NCBI GenBank assembly: GCA_034687125.1
Contig: JAQGBZ010000085.1
Location: 147,669-211,668 of the forward strand
Direction: 5' to 3'
DNA: 64,000 bases
DNA from: Neelides folsomi
Taxonomy: Eukaryota > Arthropoda > Collembola > Neelipleona > Neelidae
Shown: positions 36,101 to 51,014 of the stretch, piece by piece
Layout: every line of letters starts with the position of its first letter
Numbering within the stretch: position 1 is the stretch's first letter
Notes under the pieces: generated by a model
Databases searched by the model: none
What the model saw: the letters and a program-made list of their open reading frames with translations, nothing else
What the model was told of the DNA's origin: nothing
Program-made: the position numbers and the translations under genes

Positions 36101-39100
36101 GATTTTAAGAATCCAGACTCAGCGATTTCATCAATTCCCTATGTGTGCAATTTACATGAAGGTGGAGAAAAGGATGAAGCGCGACCGAGAGCAAGCTTTG
36201 ACTCCCGGGGGAAATAGATCAAGTCGGCGGCGAGGCTTAGTGAGTGTTGAATTGGACGGGATTGAGTGATAAAGAAGGAGGAAAGCCGGGAGAGATTTCG
36301 CTCATGTGAAGTCGGCTGCTGGAGAACAATAACACAGAGTGTAATGTGATGGTAAGATGAGGAGAGGCTGTTGGGAACGGAGGCCTAATGTAATAGATTT
36401 CCATCTTCGGCCAGATGGGAAATTTCATGGAACTTTGGTTTGAAATAATGTTGTTGAGGTTCCCTACTAAGTACGGCGACGCCAATACCCAAACAATCGG
36501 TCCCGGTTGACATCCACCACTCTCTCACCTCACCCTCCGATCCCATCACTCAGAGAAGCTCAAAAAATATTCCCCTCCTGTCTTACAGAAAAAAAATGAA
36601 CTCTGCAGGACGTTCGGCGCTACTCCTCATTATTTACTCCCAAATATCCATTCAATGAAGGGTATGAGGGAGAACCTTATGAAACAAATCAACTATTTAT
36701 CTCAATCATTCCTACGATTCTTATCATTATCAAAACATCAGGAACCAAAAACAAACATAAACTATTTATTTAACTACGTAAGATGTAATTCTCTCTGTTG
36801 CGAATCTTATTGGCTATTGATTTTATTTAAGATGCAGATACATTTGGATAAAACATTTCCTCGGCTTGTAATTGTAATTAATTTATGCATACACGATAAT
36901 ATAAATCCTTCAAAATCCATGTACCATTTAATTCATTAATTAAAGCATTTATTGTAACTATCTGTACTTAATTATTTATATTGAATTAATAATGAGATAA
37001 AAAATATGAACATTCTGTCTTTCATTTCCGTGACATGGTGAAAGGAATTGAATTGGACTAATCCCCTCTGAGAAACGCAATTGTTTTAACAATTACTATT
37101 TATGAAATAGAGATTCCATGTATTCGACTCGGTCACATTGTGAGTAACACGAAGGTCAAGTGGCCCATTTTTGACTCTGGGGTGGAGGTCATGTAAAACG
37201 TCGTTAAGCTTTTGAATTTAACACCACATGCTGGGTCTTGTGAATTGGATATTAAGTTAACTAGACCTTATTAATGAGATACTGAGGTTAAAAGGTATCT
37301 ATCTAGAGATTATGACCATTATGAGGAAAGGGATCGAACATTCGACGAATTTGAGATAAATGTGAGTAGGTGTTTGGAATAATCGTTTTGGCTCGGAAAG
37401 GATTTGCGCGGAGGAAATAAGCCGTTTTGGCTGCCAGTCTCCCGTCCTGACGCGTCAAGTAGGCGGGAATGAGAGTTAAGAGTTAATTACTCTGGGGATG
37501 TATGGATTCCTCTCTGATTCGTGAGGGAGACGAGAGAATAAAAAGATCAATTAGAAGGTTCCAATTAAGTCGTCGTTTTCTGTTGTCTGATCACCTGAGA
37601 CCCCGTGTAGTGCTGGGCCGAGACAACTCATTTGCACCTCAATCTCCCCGCCCCGCTGAGCCCATTGTTCTCTTTGGGTGTGAAAATCAGCGAGGAGTCG
37701 GCGAGGGTGCGCCGCCTCCCCCACACTCAAAACCACAAGGACCTCCGACCAATTACTCTCATGCACCTTCAAATTATCCCCAATCTCGGCCTGATTCCCC
37801 TTCATCTACATCTCATCTATATCCGATCCCGTGTACATGACTCTCATTTATCACGCCGCAGTCATCATTCAATACCCAGGAACCCATGGACAAAGAATCA
37901 ATGACTCGTCGTGTTGTTGTCGTATAACGATGAATCGGTATGCGTATGAACATCCAACATAATATGAATTTATGAATGCGAGGAGATAACACTAGCAAGT
38001 CTATTCGTGCTGATAGATGATGAAAATATCAATGTGAACAAGCGTGGTGAGATTCCTCTCACATTCCGAATCCACACTTGCTCCGCCTTACAATCACTTT
38101 TCTCACACAGGGCCCTTTTTATCCGCTCATTGTCGTCGACTCCTATTGTTTCATAAATCGATCACATTATTGAGTTGCTCAACTATCTTTTTAAATGACT
38201 CTTATTATTTACAAGTGGCATATGATAATAGTTCAAACTACATTGCTCTTTACAGCTGGTCTCATTTAGTTCTAGATCATTGTGGAAATGTTCTTGAAAC
38301 TCTTGGACTTGGATCTTGAGAATAAAGAAGTTTGAGAAACGGTGTGGGCTCATTTGAATTCATACATGAATGAATTTTCAATATTCGTTCTTTATGTCAC
38401 GCCTGTAGCTCTTACTTTTAAAAGAACAATGGGAGTGGGGAAAAAAGATTTATAAATAGGTAAATGCTCACTGTTTCTGAATCTGTTGAAAGCCTTGAGC
38501 ACATATACACAACCATGATATTTGATGAAAAGCCGAGCGAGGAGATTGAATTGGAAATGACGTTTGGAAGCAAAGAGTTACGAATTCATTTCCTAAAGGA
38601 AGGTTTAAATGAGGAACGGCGAGGAATAAAGGGAACGAGAGATGAATGAGAGCAGATGAGAATCCATTGGATTTTTCCAAAGGGCAGAGGGAGAGCCGGA
38701 GAGTAAATGAGCTGCGTAGAGAATTAAGGGGCTCGCCTTTGACTGCCGAGAGAATAATCTTTATTTTGAAGGCTGGAGTGGATTTTGGAAGGGGAAGCTT
38801 ATCATATTGTACTTTTATCTCTTCGAGAGTAATGTGTGTGGGGGCTGAAGTAAGGAGAACTATCGATCCGATAACTCGATTTGCAAATGAACCGTTCTCA
38901 ACCTTTGCAAACAGACTCACTTTGTTGAATCAAAAACTCCTCCACGCGTTGAGGACTATAAAAGCATAAGGAAGAGGATCAAAGACGAGGAAATCGGAGA
39001 AAAATCTCACAAAAGTCTCCTGGCTCCAACTTTTTATTTATTCCTCATACGAATCAAGAGCTCTCCTTCGTCATCGTTTCCTTCAAGACGCCTCACGTAA

Positions 39101-41201
39101 CTTCTGCAGTGGAGGCATAATATAAAGTTTATAAAAGTAATAAGAAGGAACCCCGGTGCCTTAAGGACACCCGGCTTACTTTACTACTCACATCAATAAA
39201 TTTCCTCAGAAGAAAAAGAGCAGAGTGAGCGAGTAACGTAATTTCCCCATTTCCTTCCTCCCTTTCATTAGATTGATTGATCATCCAATATATTACTCTC
39301 ACTCGTAAAAGAATAAATTACACCATTTCCTAAGTTCCTTTACCCTCGTTAATTATGCACTCCCCAACCGTCGTGGCATTACTCTCACTCACAACGCGAA
39401 CTAAACTTAATGTATCCTCTTCAGTTGACATTTTAATTCTCTCAAAGATTAAAAGCTGCCTTCATTCAAGATGCTTCACTGACAGACAAAATGATGATAG
39501 CTGATAGCACTTACATACTAAATACCACCATGCAAAAAATGCTTGTCGTAACAAACGACATTCACAGTCATAATCAGAAACAGAAAATCGCAATGCTCCA
39601 AGACTTGTATAATTCCTGTAATATCCCATCGCTTCTCTTTCTCAACGTCCCACACTTAATCCTTTCATTCATAATATTTGAAAATTAATGTGAATGAGAA
39701 TATTTTTTACCTAAGGACTTAGGTATGCTCTATAACTATAATTTATCATTTCAATCCAAAGTATTATATCTGGATTTGTTAGTTTTATATCTAAAATGTA
39801 ATGCAATAACTGCGAAGATGAATTATTATTTTTATGAGAAACTTTGCATTTCTCATCACTTTAGCATAACTATTGTAATAAATCTGATTCGGTTTCTAAT
39901 ATTGGCAGTATGTATCAGTAGTTAAAAGCCATGCATAAATATAAACGAGAACATAAGTAATGGCATTATAAATTATTGGCCTTCAAATTAATTTATTTTG
40001 ATTAATTAGGTAAAAATATCTACAAATCTGTATTATTTAAGAACATTGAATTACTCATGAATCTTAAAAGAATGATATTAATATTACTTAATCATCATCA
40101 ACGCATAAATGTAATCTTTAGTAATACTAACTACTATAAAAAATAAATCTTTAATTAAACTAAAAGCTAAGTACAGATATATTGGAGAGGTAATGGAAGA
40201 ATGCATAGAATAAGTATGCTTAATCACTTGAATCATCGTAGTATTTATATTTGATGGATTGTTAAATGATGAAACAAGAGGGATATGTGCGTTGTAACGT
40301 TTAGTAATGGGCCTGACGGGAGAGCTGAAAGAGGAATGAGGGAGAACTCTAGCGAAAGCAAGGTGAAAGCCCAAGTTCCGCCTCAACGTGAGGAGGATCG
40401 GCCCTGGGACGGATCTCTTCGCCCAATGAGACACCTCTAATTTGCTCTGCCACCATAGTTCCCAATGAGACATTTCCCCTGGATTTCCTGGGAGTATCCT
40501 ACCCGGGTATCCTACCTCCCTATCATGGCCACATCGATCGCTCGCAAAACAGACACCTCCACTTCACTTCCCGGTCTAATCAACCCAGCCCGTAATTATT
40601 ACGCAACCTCATTACTCTCCCAGACGCCTCTTTGCTAATTACTCTAAGCCTCTCTGACTCCTTCTCAAGCTTGATCCAAATCAATGCATGAGACGAAGAT
40701 CTTCGATATATGTATTATATAATATGTATTAAGTAAGTATTAAGTAAGTATATGGAGTATTCAGCTCACTTTCCTCACTGTCAAAAGAAGCTCGCCATTG
40801 AATTTGGAATTCTCAATTCCTCTCTCACCCCTTCCCCTCGAAATCTCCCATGTTGAGGAGCTCTTGAAAGATTTCGATTAACTCTGGCTCCGAACAATTT
40901 ACTTTATTCCTTTCCATTGGATCCATCATATTAGATATTGGTTATATTTGACTCCATGGGTGTATAATGGATCTCTGTATCACTTACGAAATGGTTTTTA
41001 TCGATCTCTATTCAAATTTTTATCCAATTTGGTAGCTTTCAAGAATATCGCACATTTTTGAATATTCCATTTAGAGCTGCTCAAATCCTAAAGGCACTCT
41101 TTTATGATATACCTACATAACATAAATGATGGTTGTATAGAAATGGAAGATTAAATTCATCAAATTCTACCTGTCAGGTGTTACCAAAATAATTTAAGTG
41201 A

Positions 41202-41229
41202 TTATACCAACCAGCACAGGTTGGTATAA
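41202..41229. repeat. Perfect 11-bp hairpin
   Basis: TTATACCAACC and its exact complement GGTTGGTATAA are separated by a 6-base loop (AGCACA). No adjacent element or gene is recognised. It could be a remnant of a foldback transposon end. Confidence 0.6.
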
Positions 41230-44200
41230 CCAGGGTTTTAATGCCATATTAATATTTTACTGATATGTGTAATATAGCGGTAGTATGTACATCATATATT
41301 ATGTAGGATGTTACTCAAATACAAAATACCGAAGTCTTTATTACAAAGTGTATTAAAGACCAAAGAGTCTGAAGAGCTTCTTTGCCAACGTAAGGTCCAA
41401 GTAGAGTAGTTGTCAGTAATAGGTAATTTAATAAGTTTTTTCGTTTACTTATTGGTAGTCTTCAGGGAAAGTAGAAAATCTTCAGCATTTAAGATTATGT
41501 TATCACGCGAGACTTATAGTTCTACAATAAGTATTCAACATTATTATGGATTAGTATAATATGAATACAAAATAAAAATTGTCAAATAAAAATATAATCT
41601 TCGAAGAATTTTCGATCTTGTTGATGGCTAGTTAGAATTTTAAATGGATTAGGGAAGATTATTGAAAAGAGAAAATGAATGCGTCAGTAAACAAATAAGG
41701 TATTAGAAATAGGATCTTTCCTCTAAATGTACACACTAGCTGATTCCTCATAGTATCTTTAGACAGCAAAGGAGGAAGGATACATTTGCCTCCAAGTCCA
41801 TGTAGGCACTAATCCTCTTAACGAGATCTAGAAGTTAAAAGTTATGTTGAAATCCTCATCTGCCCTGTGGTTTCGAGTGGGATGAAATGTAATCTCTCAA
41901 GTATTTACTAAGGTCAATATTTATAAGGAAGTGGAGGAGAACAAAGAAAGATTCCATTAGGACGTCCCCACTCGTAATCCAGGCCTGAAATCGGAGGAGG
42001 TCGGCTAATAATTCCTCCCCATGATGAAGTCGGGGAGAGTCGGAGGGTGGGCTAATGGCTCTGTCTCTCTTCCATCACATAATGCTCCCAGGTCCTCCCG
42101 GGCTCATTAACATGACAAAAGAGTGGATGGAGCCGCCTCTTCCCCTCCACTCACCAACCAACTCAATTTCAACACCCGGCATCCTCAATTTTACTCCCGG
42201 GCTTCCAGGAACTCCCCATTCTCCCGAGTCTAATACGGCCTAGGCTGGGAGCATTATTATAGTATATTATCTCATCGGCTCCACAGAGCCTGCCGCCTAA
42301 TGCCTACCAGAGCCGAGTGTCAATTGTCAACGAGGACCCATCCGCCCATTCCCAGATCACCTAATTGAGTCTCGTTACTCGAGAGGAGGTGAAGGGATGA
42401 GTCAGGGGAATCTCGTTCCCACTGTCTTCAAGATGAGAATAATGGGAATCGAGGTAAGAAGAATTGTCACGGCGAAACAGGCGGAGTGTCCCACTCTCCA
42501 GATTTCATTTCTCACCTCCTCATCACCGCCGTTTTCGACTCGTGAGATGGGATAAAAAAGGAGTTATAAAGGAGTAATTCACTCGCTAGTCCTCGTTATA
42601 GACCTCCACTCATGTTTGTCATCCTCTATCGCGTCCATCTCAGTGATGACATATGTAATTCTCAACTCTACACATTCATCGAGAGCAAAAAATGGTAATC
42701 CTCCCTTCACAATTGACAATTGAGAAAATAAGGCTGAGATTCTTATCCGCCGTATCTCTCCTTCCCTCTCATACGCGGATGGTGAAACTCTCGAGCGTAT
42801 CTTGGAATCTATTATATTATTTACTGTAAAGGTGACGAATAATTTCCTCGCCTATCAGATCATAATAATATATAAGTGTACAGAATGTGGGAATGCTCGG
42901 AGTTGGGACGAAGGTGTGAATTTAATATGTTTCCATCTTCACAAAAGCTCCTGTGGTCGGGGGGTAATTAGGGGTATGGGGAATTGAATGAGGAAATTCC
43001 GTTGAAGGGGACGAGGGGCGGACTCGGATGTCGGGTTCTATTCACAAGTCCCTCTCCGATTTCATTCGAGACTCTTTGTGCAGCTGGACACTTTCTCCCG
43101 AGTCGACAATGGCAGTTCGAGTTCGTTTCCTTCCGTCAGCCCCAATTACACTCCATATAAAGATTCCTCCCTGGTCAACCTCAAGGAGGAACGGAAGGCA
43201 GGCTGAGTGAAAATGAAGGATCCTTCTCTCATTTCACCTCTTCCCACTCCATTCCACACCCTTCTGCCCAGAATGGATAATTGGATACACATTAGCAGCT
43301 ACATTGTGTGGATGAGGAAATTGACATGGGTCGAGTGTGGCCCAAAAAATTATTTCACCAGAGAACCTCAATGTATGTACTTTTAATAAAAATGTGCCTC
43401 TCATTACTCTCTCGCCCTCACGCCCTCCGTAATCTACGACCGCACAATGCGGCGTAACATGAATTAGATTCCATGGATCACGAAGGCTATAATTTACGCC
43501 CTCAGCTCAACAAATAGTTCAGGAGAATGTGTATGTTTACCAAAATAACCTTCAAAGGCATCAGCCTAGGAGTAATTCAATTACCTGGACGCATTCACGA
43601 ATTGCAAACAACGGAGGAGTGCATTGTTGAAACGGCCACAGTGGTTTACCAACCCTCTTTCTCTCACCTCTCAAATCTCCAATTACATTCACATTTTTTG
43701 ATGAATCAAACTCGTGTTACGTTTAAACCACCATTCGTAAACATTTGGGGAAAAGATTTCAGAAAGATTAAAGCTATGGTCTATTCATATAATTTTATTT
43801 ATTTCATTAGATTGGAATAAATGCATAAACTTCAAAAGTTTTCTATTTCCTCTCTCATTTTATTTATATTTAATGTATTTTATATTAAACCAAAATGAAC
43901 TGGTATGTTGAAGATGATCAAATCGGGCTACTAATTATATTCTAGTGTTAGTTATGATTTATGATGTATGTACTTACAAAGTACGTAAGAGAGGAGCGAA
44001 CGTTTTAATTTAACACGAGTTTCAATTAAGAACCATATTGTGGTATTTTCATAACGTTACATGATATAATAAAGGACTAAAAATGAATTAAATAAACTTT
44101 AAGGTTTCAATGTTTTATTATAACAATATTATTATTGTACCAAGTTTGAAGTTTAGTACAAATACAAATAGAGTAAAAATAAGTTGTTTCCTCATTATTT

Positions 44201-47200
44201 TTTAAAGGACTTGGGTTGAAGAGGACCATTGTATGGTAAAGGTGCTGACTGAATGATTAAACGAAAACAATTGAAAACATTAAAAGCGCAAAAATTAGCT
44301 TCTACAAATAAGAAGTTTTGATGCTGAGCATTCAAAGTTTTTCTTGGAGAAATCTAACAACAGCCGTTATGTTCTTCTCGTTGTCATCCACTTTGACGAA
44401 GAGACTTGCCATCGAGCCAAGAGGTTCTTGATTTTCATCTTCAAACTCTTCATCTTATTTGCACACACACAGTCCCATCACACGAAACTTAAAGGCAAAT
44501 ATGTTACAAAGGGTCTCAAGGAGCTGAACGGCTATGTTTAGCTCCTTCTTTCTCATCACCTCCTTATAACCTCCAGATGCCAGTGAATAATTAATTGAAA
44601 CGTGATTAATGGACTTGACGAAAGGCGCGTAAGCAGAGATAACCATTTGCATTACCAATTCCCAATTTTGCGTTCAACAATGGAGGAAGAATAAAAGAGG
44701 GAGTCGGAGCCATTGTCTTTTTTAGAAAAGGATAATGGCGAAGGGCCGTGGTGAGGATTTGTGCGAGAGGGTGTGTGTAAGTGAGGAGAAATATATTGAT
44801 TGATTGATGATTTCATATTGGAGTGGGGGAAGAGCCCTCGATGGAGGCAGATACCGGAGGAGGATTACACGTCACTCTCATCATAATGGAGAGATGACAG
44901 TTGAGGAAAGAATAAATGAACACTCTCCTTCTTATTAATTCTTAATCACCCGTCAGCCACATCAATCCTCATTTCTATCATCATTTCTTAATAAGCAATG
45001 TCTCCTATCTCTACTCGGGTTTCGCCTCCTTCCGTACCCTCAATATTGAAGGGAAGAATAGCATCCACCGGATATGCTAATCAACTCAATAGGATTATCT
45101 CATCAATCCACTTAATAACTCTTCATTCCCCAATTAAGAGAATGTTCAACATCGACTCAATTTGATCCTAATCAGCAGGATGATGGTGAATAACCAGGAA
45201 CTTCTCCGCCTCCCTATCTGGACCAACAATTATACACAAATTGCGGAGCAATTGTTAATCTATTGAGTCGCAACATCTCAATTTAGATATGAATTGTGTA
45301 AATGACAGAGATGCTTTATTATTCCTTATTCTATTAAAATGAAAACTAACGATTACATAAAAGTAATGAAATATTACGTATTAATAAGTAAATGGTGGTT
45401 ATATTGTACTATTAGTTAAATTTTTGCTATTTATTGTTCGACTCTCATTGAAAGTTTTAAAAATCTTGATAAATTAATTAAAAAATGTGTAACAGTAGGT
45501 ATGCATAAGAAAAAGTTATGTATTTATGCTCCAAACTAAATAAAACAATCGTTTACGCATTAAGGATGATTACCTTTAAAATAAGTATGGTAATTTGCTT
45601 TATTTTCATATTTCAAATAGTAGTCATTATTTTATATTTTAATACAATTTAAATGATTTTAATATACCATACATATTGTATTAAGATAAAATTATAATAT
45701 TGATCCTGAGTTACCCGGATCAAAACCATTAATTATTTAAAGAAATAAAGGGATTAAACAAAGTATGTAAATGCGTCTATTCTATGTATTACAATATACG
45801 ATTCAAGAAGCTAATATAATATAGGAAAATAGATAGAATATCTGTTATACATTAGTATTCTATATACCATTACCATTAACATGAAACGATTGCACCATTT
45901 TCTCTCGTTAATAAAATGGGCATTTTTATTGTAAAAGGTCCAATTCATTTGTTTTGAGTGCACAAATAACAAAGATCCATTTTGTACTTTTACTTTAGGC
46001 TCAATTTATTCTTAGAAAGCTCTGTTTGCTCAGAGCTTTTCAACCCTTTTCACTCGTCAAGAATTCCTTCAACCGTGACACTCCGCAATTCCATACATTT
46101 TCTTATTCACCAATTCAGTGTTGTAAAGTTCTTGATTAAATTAATACTGTAAATGTAGTCGAATGATCAAATGAAATTCTAGTGTTATCCTCGTTAATAC
46201 ATTAACTGCAGCGGTCGAACACTTATCTTAAACGCGGCATGGGAAACACGATGTTCCTTTATGATGGGGATGATGATGGGCCATGGAGTTCTTCTATTTA
46301 CCAAATTGAAGGTAGTTCCACGAAGAAGGAATGGGAGTGAAACCTGAAATACGGTGTAGTGTCATTCTGGAAGATGAAGAGATACGCGGTCTGTTCCTGT
46401 CGCCCATCCAACTGTCTCCTTCGAGAGGCGGAGTAAACAAAGAGACCTTTAATTGCAGGAGAGCGTAACGAAGGAGCCCTCCCCATTACTCATCAATTTT
46501 CCCGTCCTCTGTCTCATGTCACCTGTTTGTGATCACTTGAGACAGGATGAGTTGACACTCTCGGCCGCCATGGAAGTCGAGTGGAATAAGGGACCAAGAG
46601 GACGTAATAATAATGATGGTGGCCCGGGTGAGGAGAATTAAATGATTACGTGCGGATTGGCTTTGTGAGTGAAGCCACCCCTCCTTCCCCCTCGGTGACA
46701 ACGACAATGGACGAGGGAGTGTCGGAGAGAATGGGCCCACTGAAGGCTCTGCTGACTCAATCCCTTCCATTCACTGCTCCCTCCTCCTTCACGCCAAATT
46801 TATTTATCTCCCCTCTCTCCTCCTCCTCTATCTCTTGCCTACATCTAGAACACGGACGAACAAACACGACACTCCCGGGACCAGATCCTTCATTCGGATA
46901 ATAGAAATAGAAAAGCCCCCATGCACCAACAACTTCGCTCCCCTTCTCAAAACCTCAGCCGACACATTTCTCAAATTCCTCAACTCTTCAAACTCTTTCA
47001 AAATTCATAACTCGATTTATGCCCATTCAATAAAGTCACCATAATGCTTTCATCAGTTTCATATATAGAAGCTCCTTTGACAGAAAGTTATATGCGGTCG
47101 ACTGTAAATTCACCACCTTTCAAATTGAGAAGTGGGAAGTATTCACGAGGAGGAAATTTCCTCAATTGCTGTTTTTCCTATGAAGTAAGGAGATAATCTA

Positions 47201-49119
47201 TGGCCTGTTGTGGAGAATAATATAGCATTTCTATGATTTACTACATATCTGTAGATATATTATGTTATACATTATTGTATGATGAGTTGGAAATAGAATA
47301 CTATACCTATCCCAGCTTTTCTTTTGATGCGGATGAAATGTGTGCAAAGTGAGAAAAAAGTGATGAAAGGGAGAGCAGGGAGGGAGCGTGACATAATGTG
47401 AGATGAACGAAATTGATGTGTTAATGGGGGCCAGATTGATTCGGGAGGAGGTCTCTCCATTGTGCCTCAATTAGTTGGACCTTGACTCGGTGGGGCCAAA
47501 GAGAGGCCAAACTCTCACATTCTCATGAAAATGAGAAGGAGACTCAGAGTGGCCCTTGAGGCCCATTCAAGCCCACTCGGCCCTCTGACAACACCTGCTC
47601 CTCCAACAATTGAGACGACTCTCACAACATTGATTTAGTCCTGCCCTTCTATAGACTCAATTTATTCCCCCATTACTTTTTAATCTAATAGACAGATGAC
47701 AGATTTCCAATCCTCATGAAATTTTGCACCAACTTCGTGATTTCAACCGCTCACAGCAACCCTAAATACAAAAATTACAATTATTCTTTATAGACAACTT
47801 TAGGTAATATTTGTGTACAGCATGTACCTAAACTTATTACAATTCCCATTGCAGTTTAAAATGGGAACTGATTTACAATGTCTGTGACCGCTTTCAAAAT
47901 TGAATTTCTTATAAAATTGAACTGTGTGGTAAATAAGAATATAAATAAACTTTGATTGACTGTTAGATTTGGATACTCGAGCAATTTATTAGGTATATAT
48001 ACTAAAATCTAATTGTTTTATGAATTTAAACGAATTTAACATCGACCCTTCAAAGAATGGATCACTTATATTATTGTAAAAATGAAAATGGAACTTATGA
48101 TCACTATCGTCAACTTGGATGAGTCTTATTTATAAGAGACCAAAATATCTCAGTCCGATCATTTGAGATTAATTTAGAATTGAGCCTTGGGGTTTCGGAG
48201 ATGAAACATCGTGGACCGGAGTCGGAAAAAGGGTTGACTCAATTTCCCTCTCATTCTCAACCGAACAGTTCAAAGAGTCTCCTCTAAGTGAATTTGGGCG
48301 GAAATGAGAAGTTTAGGCGTCTCGCACACAATCTTTTTTAAGCCCTCGAGACTCATCGCCATTGATCTGTCCAATGTCACTTCTTCATTTATTCCTTCGC
48401 TCACTTCCACAAAATTGGAGTTCCTTTCGACCAACTCATTTCAATCTCAAACGAAACCCTTAATCTCATTCTTGTTTATCTAATAAACTTTCCACTTTCT
48501 TTCCACCTACCCGGGGGAATACTGGAGGGAAAGTATTATGGTAAACTCGTTGTTTAACAATACACCAGCTCAACTTGAGAACGAATTTAAGTGGAACGTG
48601 ATATATTGGCTAGCCAATTTAACAAAAAAGCGAATCTTTCAACAACACACCTCACTATCCTTTTTAAAATGCATCTTTTTAAGCCAAGTAACCTAGTTTA
48701 TTTTGACCCACTCACTTACTTCTAAAGTACATGTCCACTTAATTCCATTTCGGATTTTTAAGTCCTATCACATTAGAATTCACAACTGTACACACTTACA
48801 CAGATCTTGTGAGTAAAATGAATGTTATTAACCCTTTTGGCCGCACTTCTAATTTACTAATTGGCTGTTATTGAGGAAGCGTTAGAAACTAATTAGTTTT
48901 TAAAGAAGCACATGGAATTCTAAAAAAAAATTTGGAGAGGTCAAAATGGTAGGAAATAAAAACATGATTCCATCATAGAGAAACTATAGTTTTATATAAC
49001 AATAAAAATAATCACATTTTAAAAATAATAAGTGTTTTATAATGTATTAATAAGGAGGTTTTATATAAAATTAAATTATAAACACATTTTAAATACAATT
49101 AACAATTAAGTTTGTATAT

Positions 49120-50768
49120 TTATTTTTTATGGTAATCAGCGAAGCAATTGTTAAGACACAAAGAAACAAGGCAAGTTTGGCAACGATATCTTGATGTTTT
49201 GAGTCTGATGGCATGTGACTTGATGCACTGTTTGCAACGACGGAAGCCATGAGTTCTTATTGTGGTTGGAGGGTTGAACTCTGGAAAGTGTCCGGATGAT
49301 TTTCGCTCAATTGCCGAGGGATGAACAATTGTCACGTTGACGGACGCAAGAAGTTGCTTAACGAGATTGAAGATTTGTTGCATTTGAATGATTGGTTTTA
49401 AAGAGATGAAAGCATTGTGCACAATGAGATCGAGAAGATGAAAAAACACTATTACGTACCATCGGATTGACTTTCTTTTTATGTGATATAAGGTTATTTC
49501 CATGTCCGCAAGGTCAATCCCCCTGGCGTAGTTATTGTAATCCAAAACAGTCGTTGGTTTTTCAATTGTTTTGCCATTTATTTCTACTTCTGTTATTTCG
49601 TGTGGATGAGCAGTCGAAATGAGGTGGACGTTTCTTTTGTCTTCCAGAGTTATACTAAGACTCCATTGCAACTCTAAGGTTCCATTTCTCCTTTCTTCAA
49701 CTTGGGGAAAGTTCTTACGATTCTTTCTTAAAGTGCCACAAATGTAGGTATTGTTGAGAAGTTCAAGTGAGAGCGCTGGGCTGGAGTACCAATTATCTAC
49801 ATAGAGAGTGTGATTACGGTCGAGGTAGGGAGCCAGGAGATCAAGGACAACAGCACTGCCGTAACCATAATCTTTTGTAGAATGCTGAAAAACGCGACCT
49901 TTCCCCTTGTAGATCTTGGCATCTAGAAGGAATCTTGTGTTTTCATCTCTCATACAAAATATCCCATCCTTGCCCTCTTTGACAAAATACATTGTTTAAA
50001 TAAAAGTCGGCCTTTGAATAAAAGGAGAGATTCATCAATTGAGATTTCTTCACACGATGTGAGGACGAGTTGAAAACGTACAATAGCCATATTCCAAAGA
50101 GCCTCGATCTTGAAAAGACGATCGTCTTCAACTTGAAAGGCTTTATCAGAAAAGTGGAGAAACCTTTGATTCTCAAAGTACCGATTTGAAGAAAGCACCT
50201 GTGGGACGACCATGTTTCCCAAGAATGGATACCTGCTCCAGTATTGAGGTTGAGTCGGTTTGCGGTCAATTCCCATCTCCAGTCTTATTGCCAAGTATTT
50301 GATAATCTTCCACTTTGCATTTCGGGTTGAGAGAAATTTTAAAGCATTTGTTGTGATGAAATTCGAAGCGTGACGATTTGTCTCATTAACAATGAGGTCC
50401 AACATGTCATTTGTGAAGAGATTCCTGAAGCACTTTAATTCAGTGTTTTCGGGAGCAACATGAAAACCTGAGGCGAAATCATCGAAGGGTTCATTTACAG
50501 AAACGTGATCTTTTGTCTTTGTCCAATCCCAATCCATTGTTGGCCGTTGCATTGGAACATCGACTGCTTCATCCTCATCCTGGAATTCTTCTCCGCTTTC
50601 ATCTTCTAATTCAGGCTGTTTTTGTAATGGCAAGTGCAAGATCGGTTCCGAGTTCAGGTTCGAGAGATCAAATTCATCGCTTTCATCCACGATGTCCACA
50701 TCCGTTGGGTAAAGAAAATCCTTGCCGCTGTCACTTTCTGACCAAGAATCGTCGCTACTTGTGGCCAT
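49120..50768 (-). pseudogene. piggyBac transposase with one frameshift
   Basis: Two overlapping minus-strand frames, 49950-50768 (272 codons) and 49120-49992 (290 codons), together cover a whole piggyBac-type transposase of about 550 residues. The first has an acidic N-terminus and the DDE domain start, with catalytic-type Asp 245 in EISIDESLLLFKGR. The second has Asp 66 in YVDNWYSS and Asp 160 and 163 in YARGIDLADM, then a C-terminal Cys-rich zinc-binding domain (RRCKQC, YRCQTC, CLNNC) that in the family binds transposon ends. The reading frame changes near 49960-49975, just after SKRARMG, consistent with a single small indel. All acidic catalytic residues remain. It is either a recent inactive copy or a sequencing error. 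It is not a domesticated gene, since the transposon ends are still present. Confidence 0.9.
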
Positions 50769-51014
50769 TCTAATATACCATAATTATTATTTACCATTAA
50801 TAAACTTTATTCATACATAAGAATTTATAATTCATGATTAGTTAAATTTATATAACATAAATTTAGATTATACTTATTAGAAAAAAGTCGTAATAAATGT
50901 ATGTGATTTTATCTTTACCTTCAAAATTCCTTGTCTGGAACCGCAAGACAATTATTCAAATTAAAAGGGAAACCGATGAAATGTAAGATGAAAAACAATG
51001 AAAATGACCAAAAT

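Larger units (their letters stand above)
22472..48831. other. 26-kb gene-free region, probable optix regulatory domain
   Basis: After the optix 3' end no frame shows a domain, plausible splice structure or sustained coding character. The many 60-140 codon frames on both strands are compositional. Blocks of mixed GC with GAG/CTC tracts and TAAT cores (about 22.8-26, 28.5-36.6, 37.3-39.5, 40.3-43.7, 44.7-47.7 kb) alternate with AT-rich stretches (about 26.7-28.3, 31.3-31.8, 36.7-37, 39.7-40.2, 41.1-41.7, 45.3-46.0 kb). No transposon with clear ends was seen until 48.8 kb. By analogy with insects, where optix is controlled by distant enhancers, a regulatory role is inferred. Long non-coding RNAs cannot be excluded. 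Confidence 0.5.

Noticed and set aside
40084-40473. 129-codon minus-strand frame in the desert
   Set aside because: No domain, an AT-rich second half with chance hydrophobic runs, no splice partners.
49120-50768. Domesticated piggyBac-derived host gene
   Set aside because: TTAA borders and terminal repeats are still present and the frame is broken, so it is a transposon copy.
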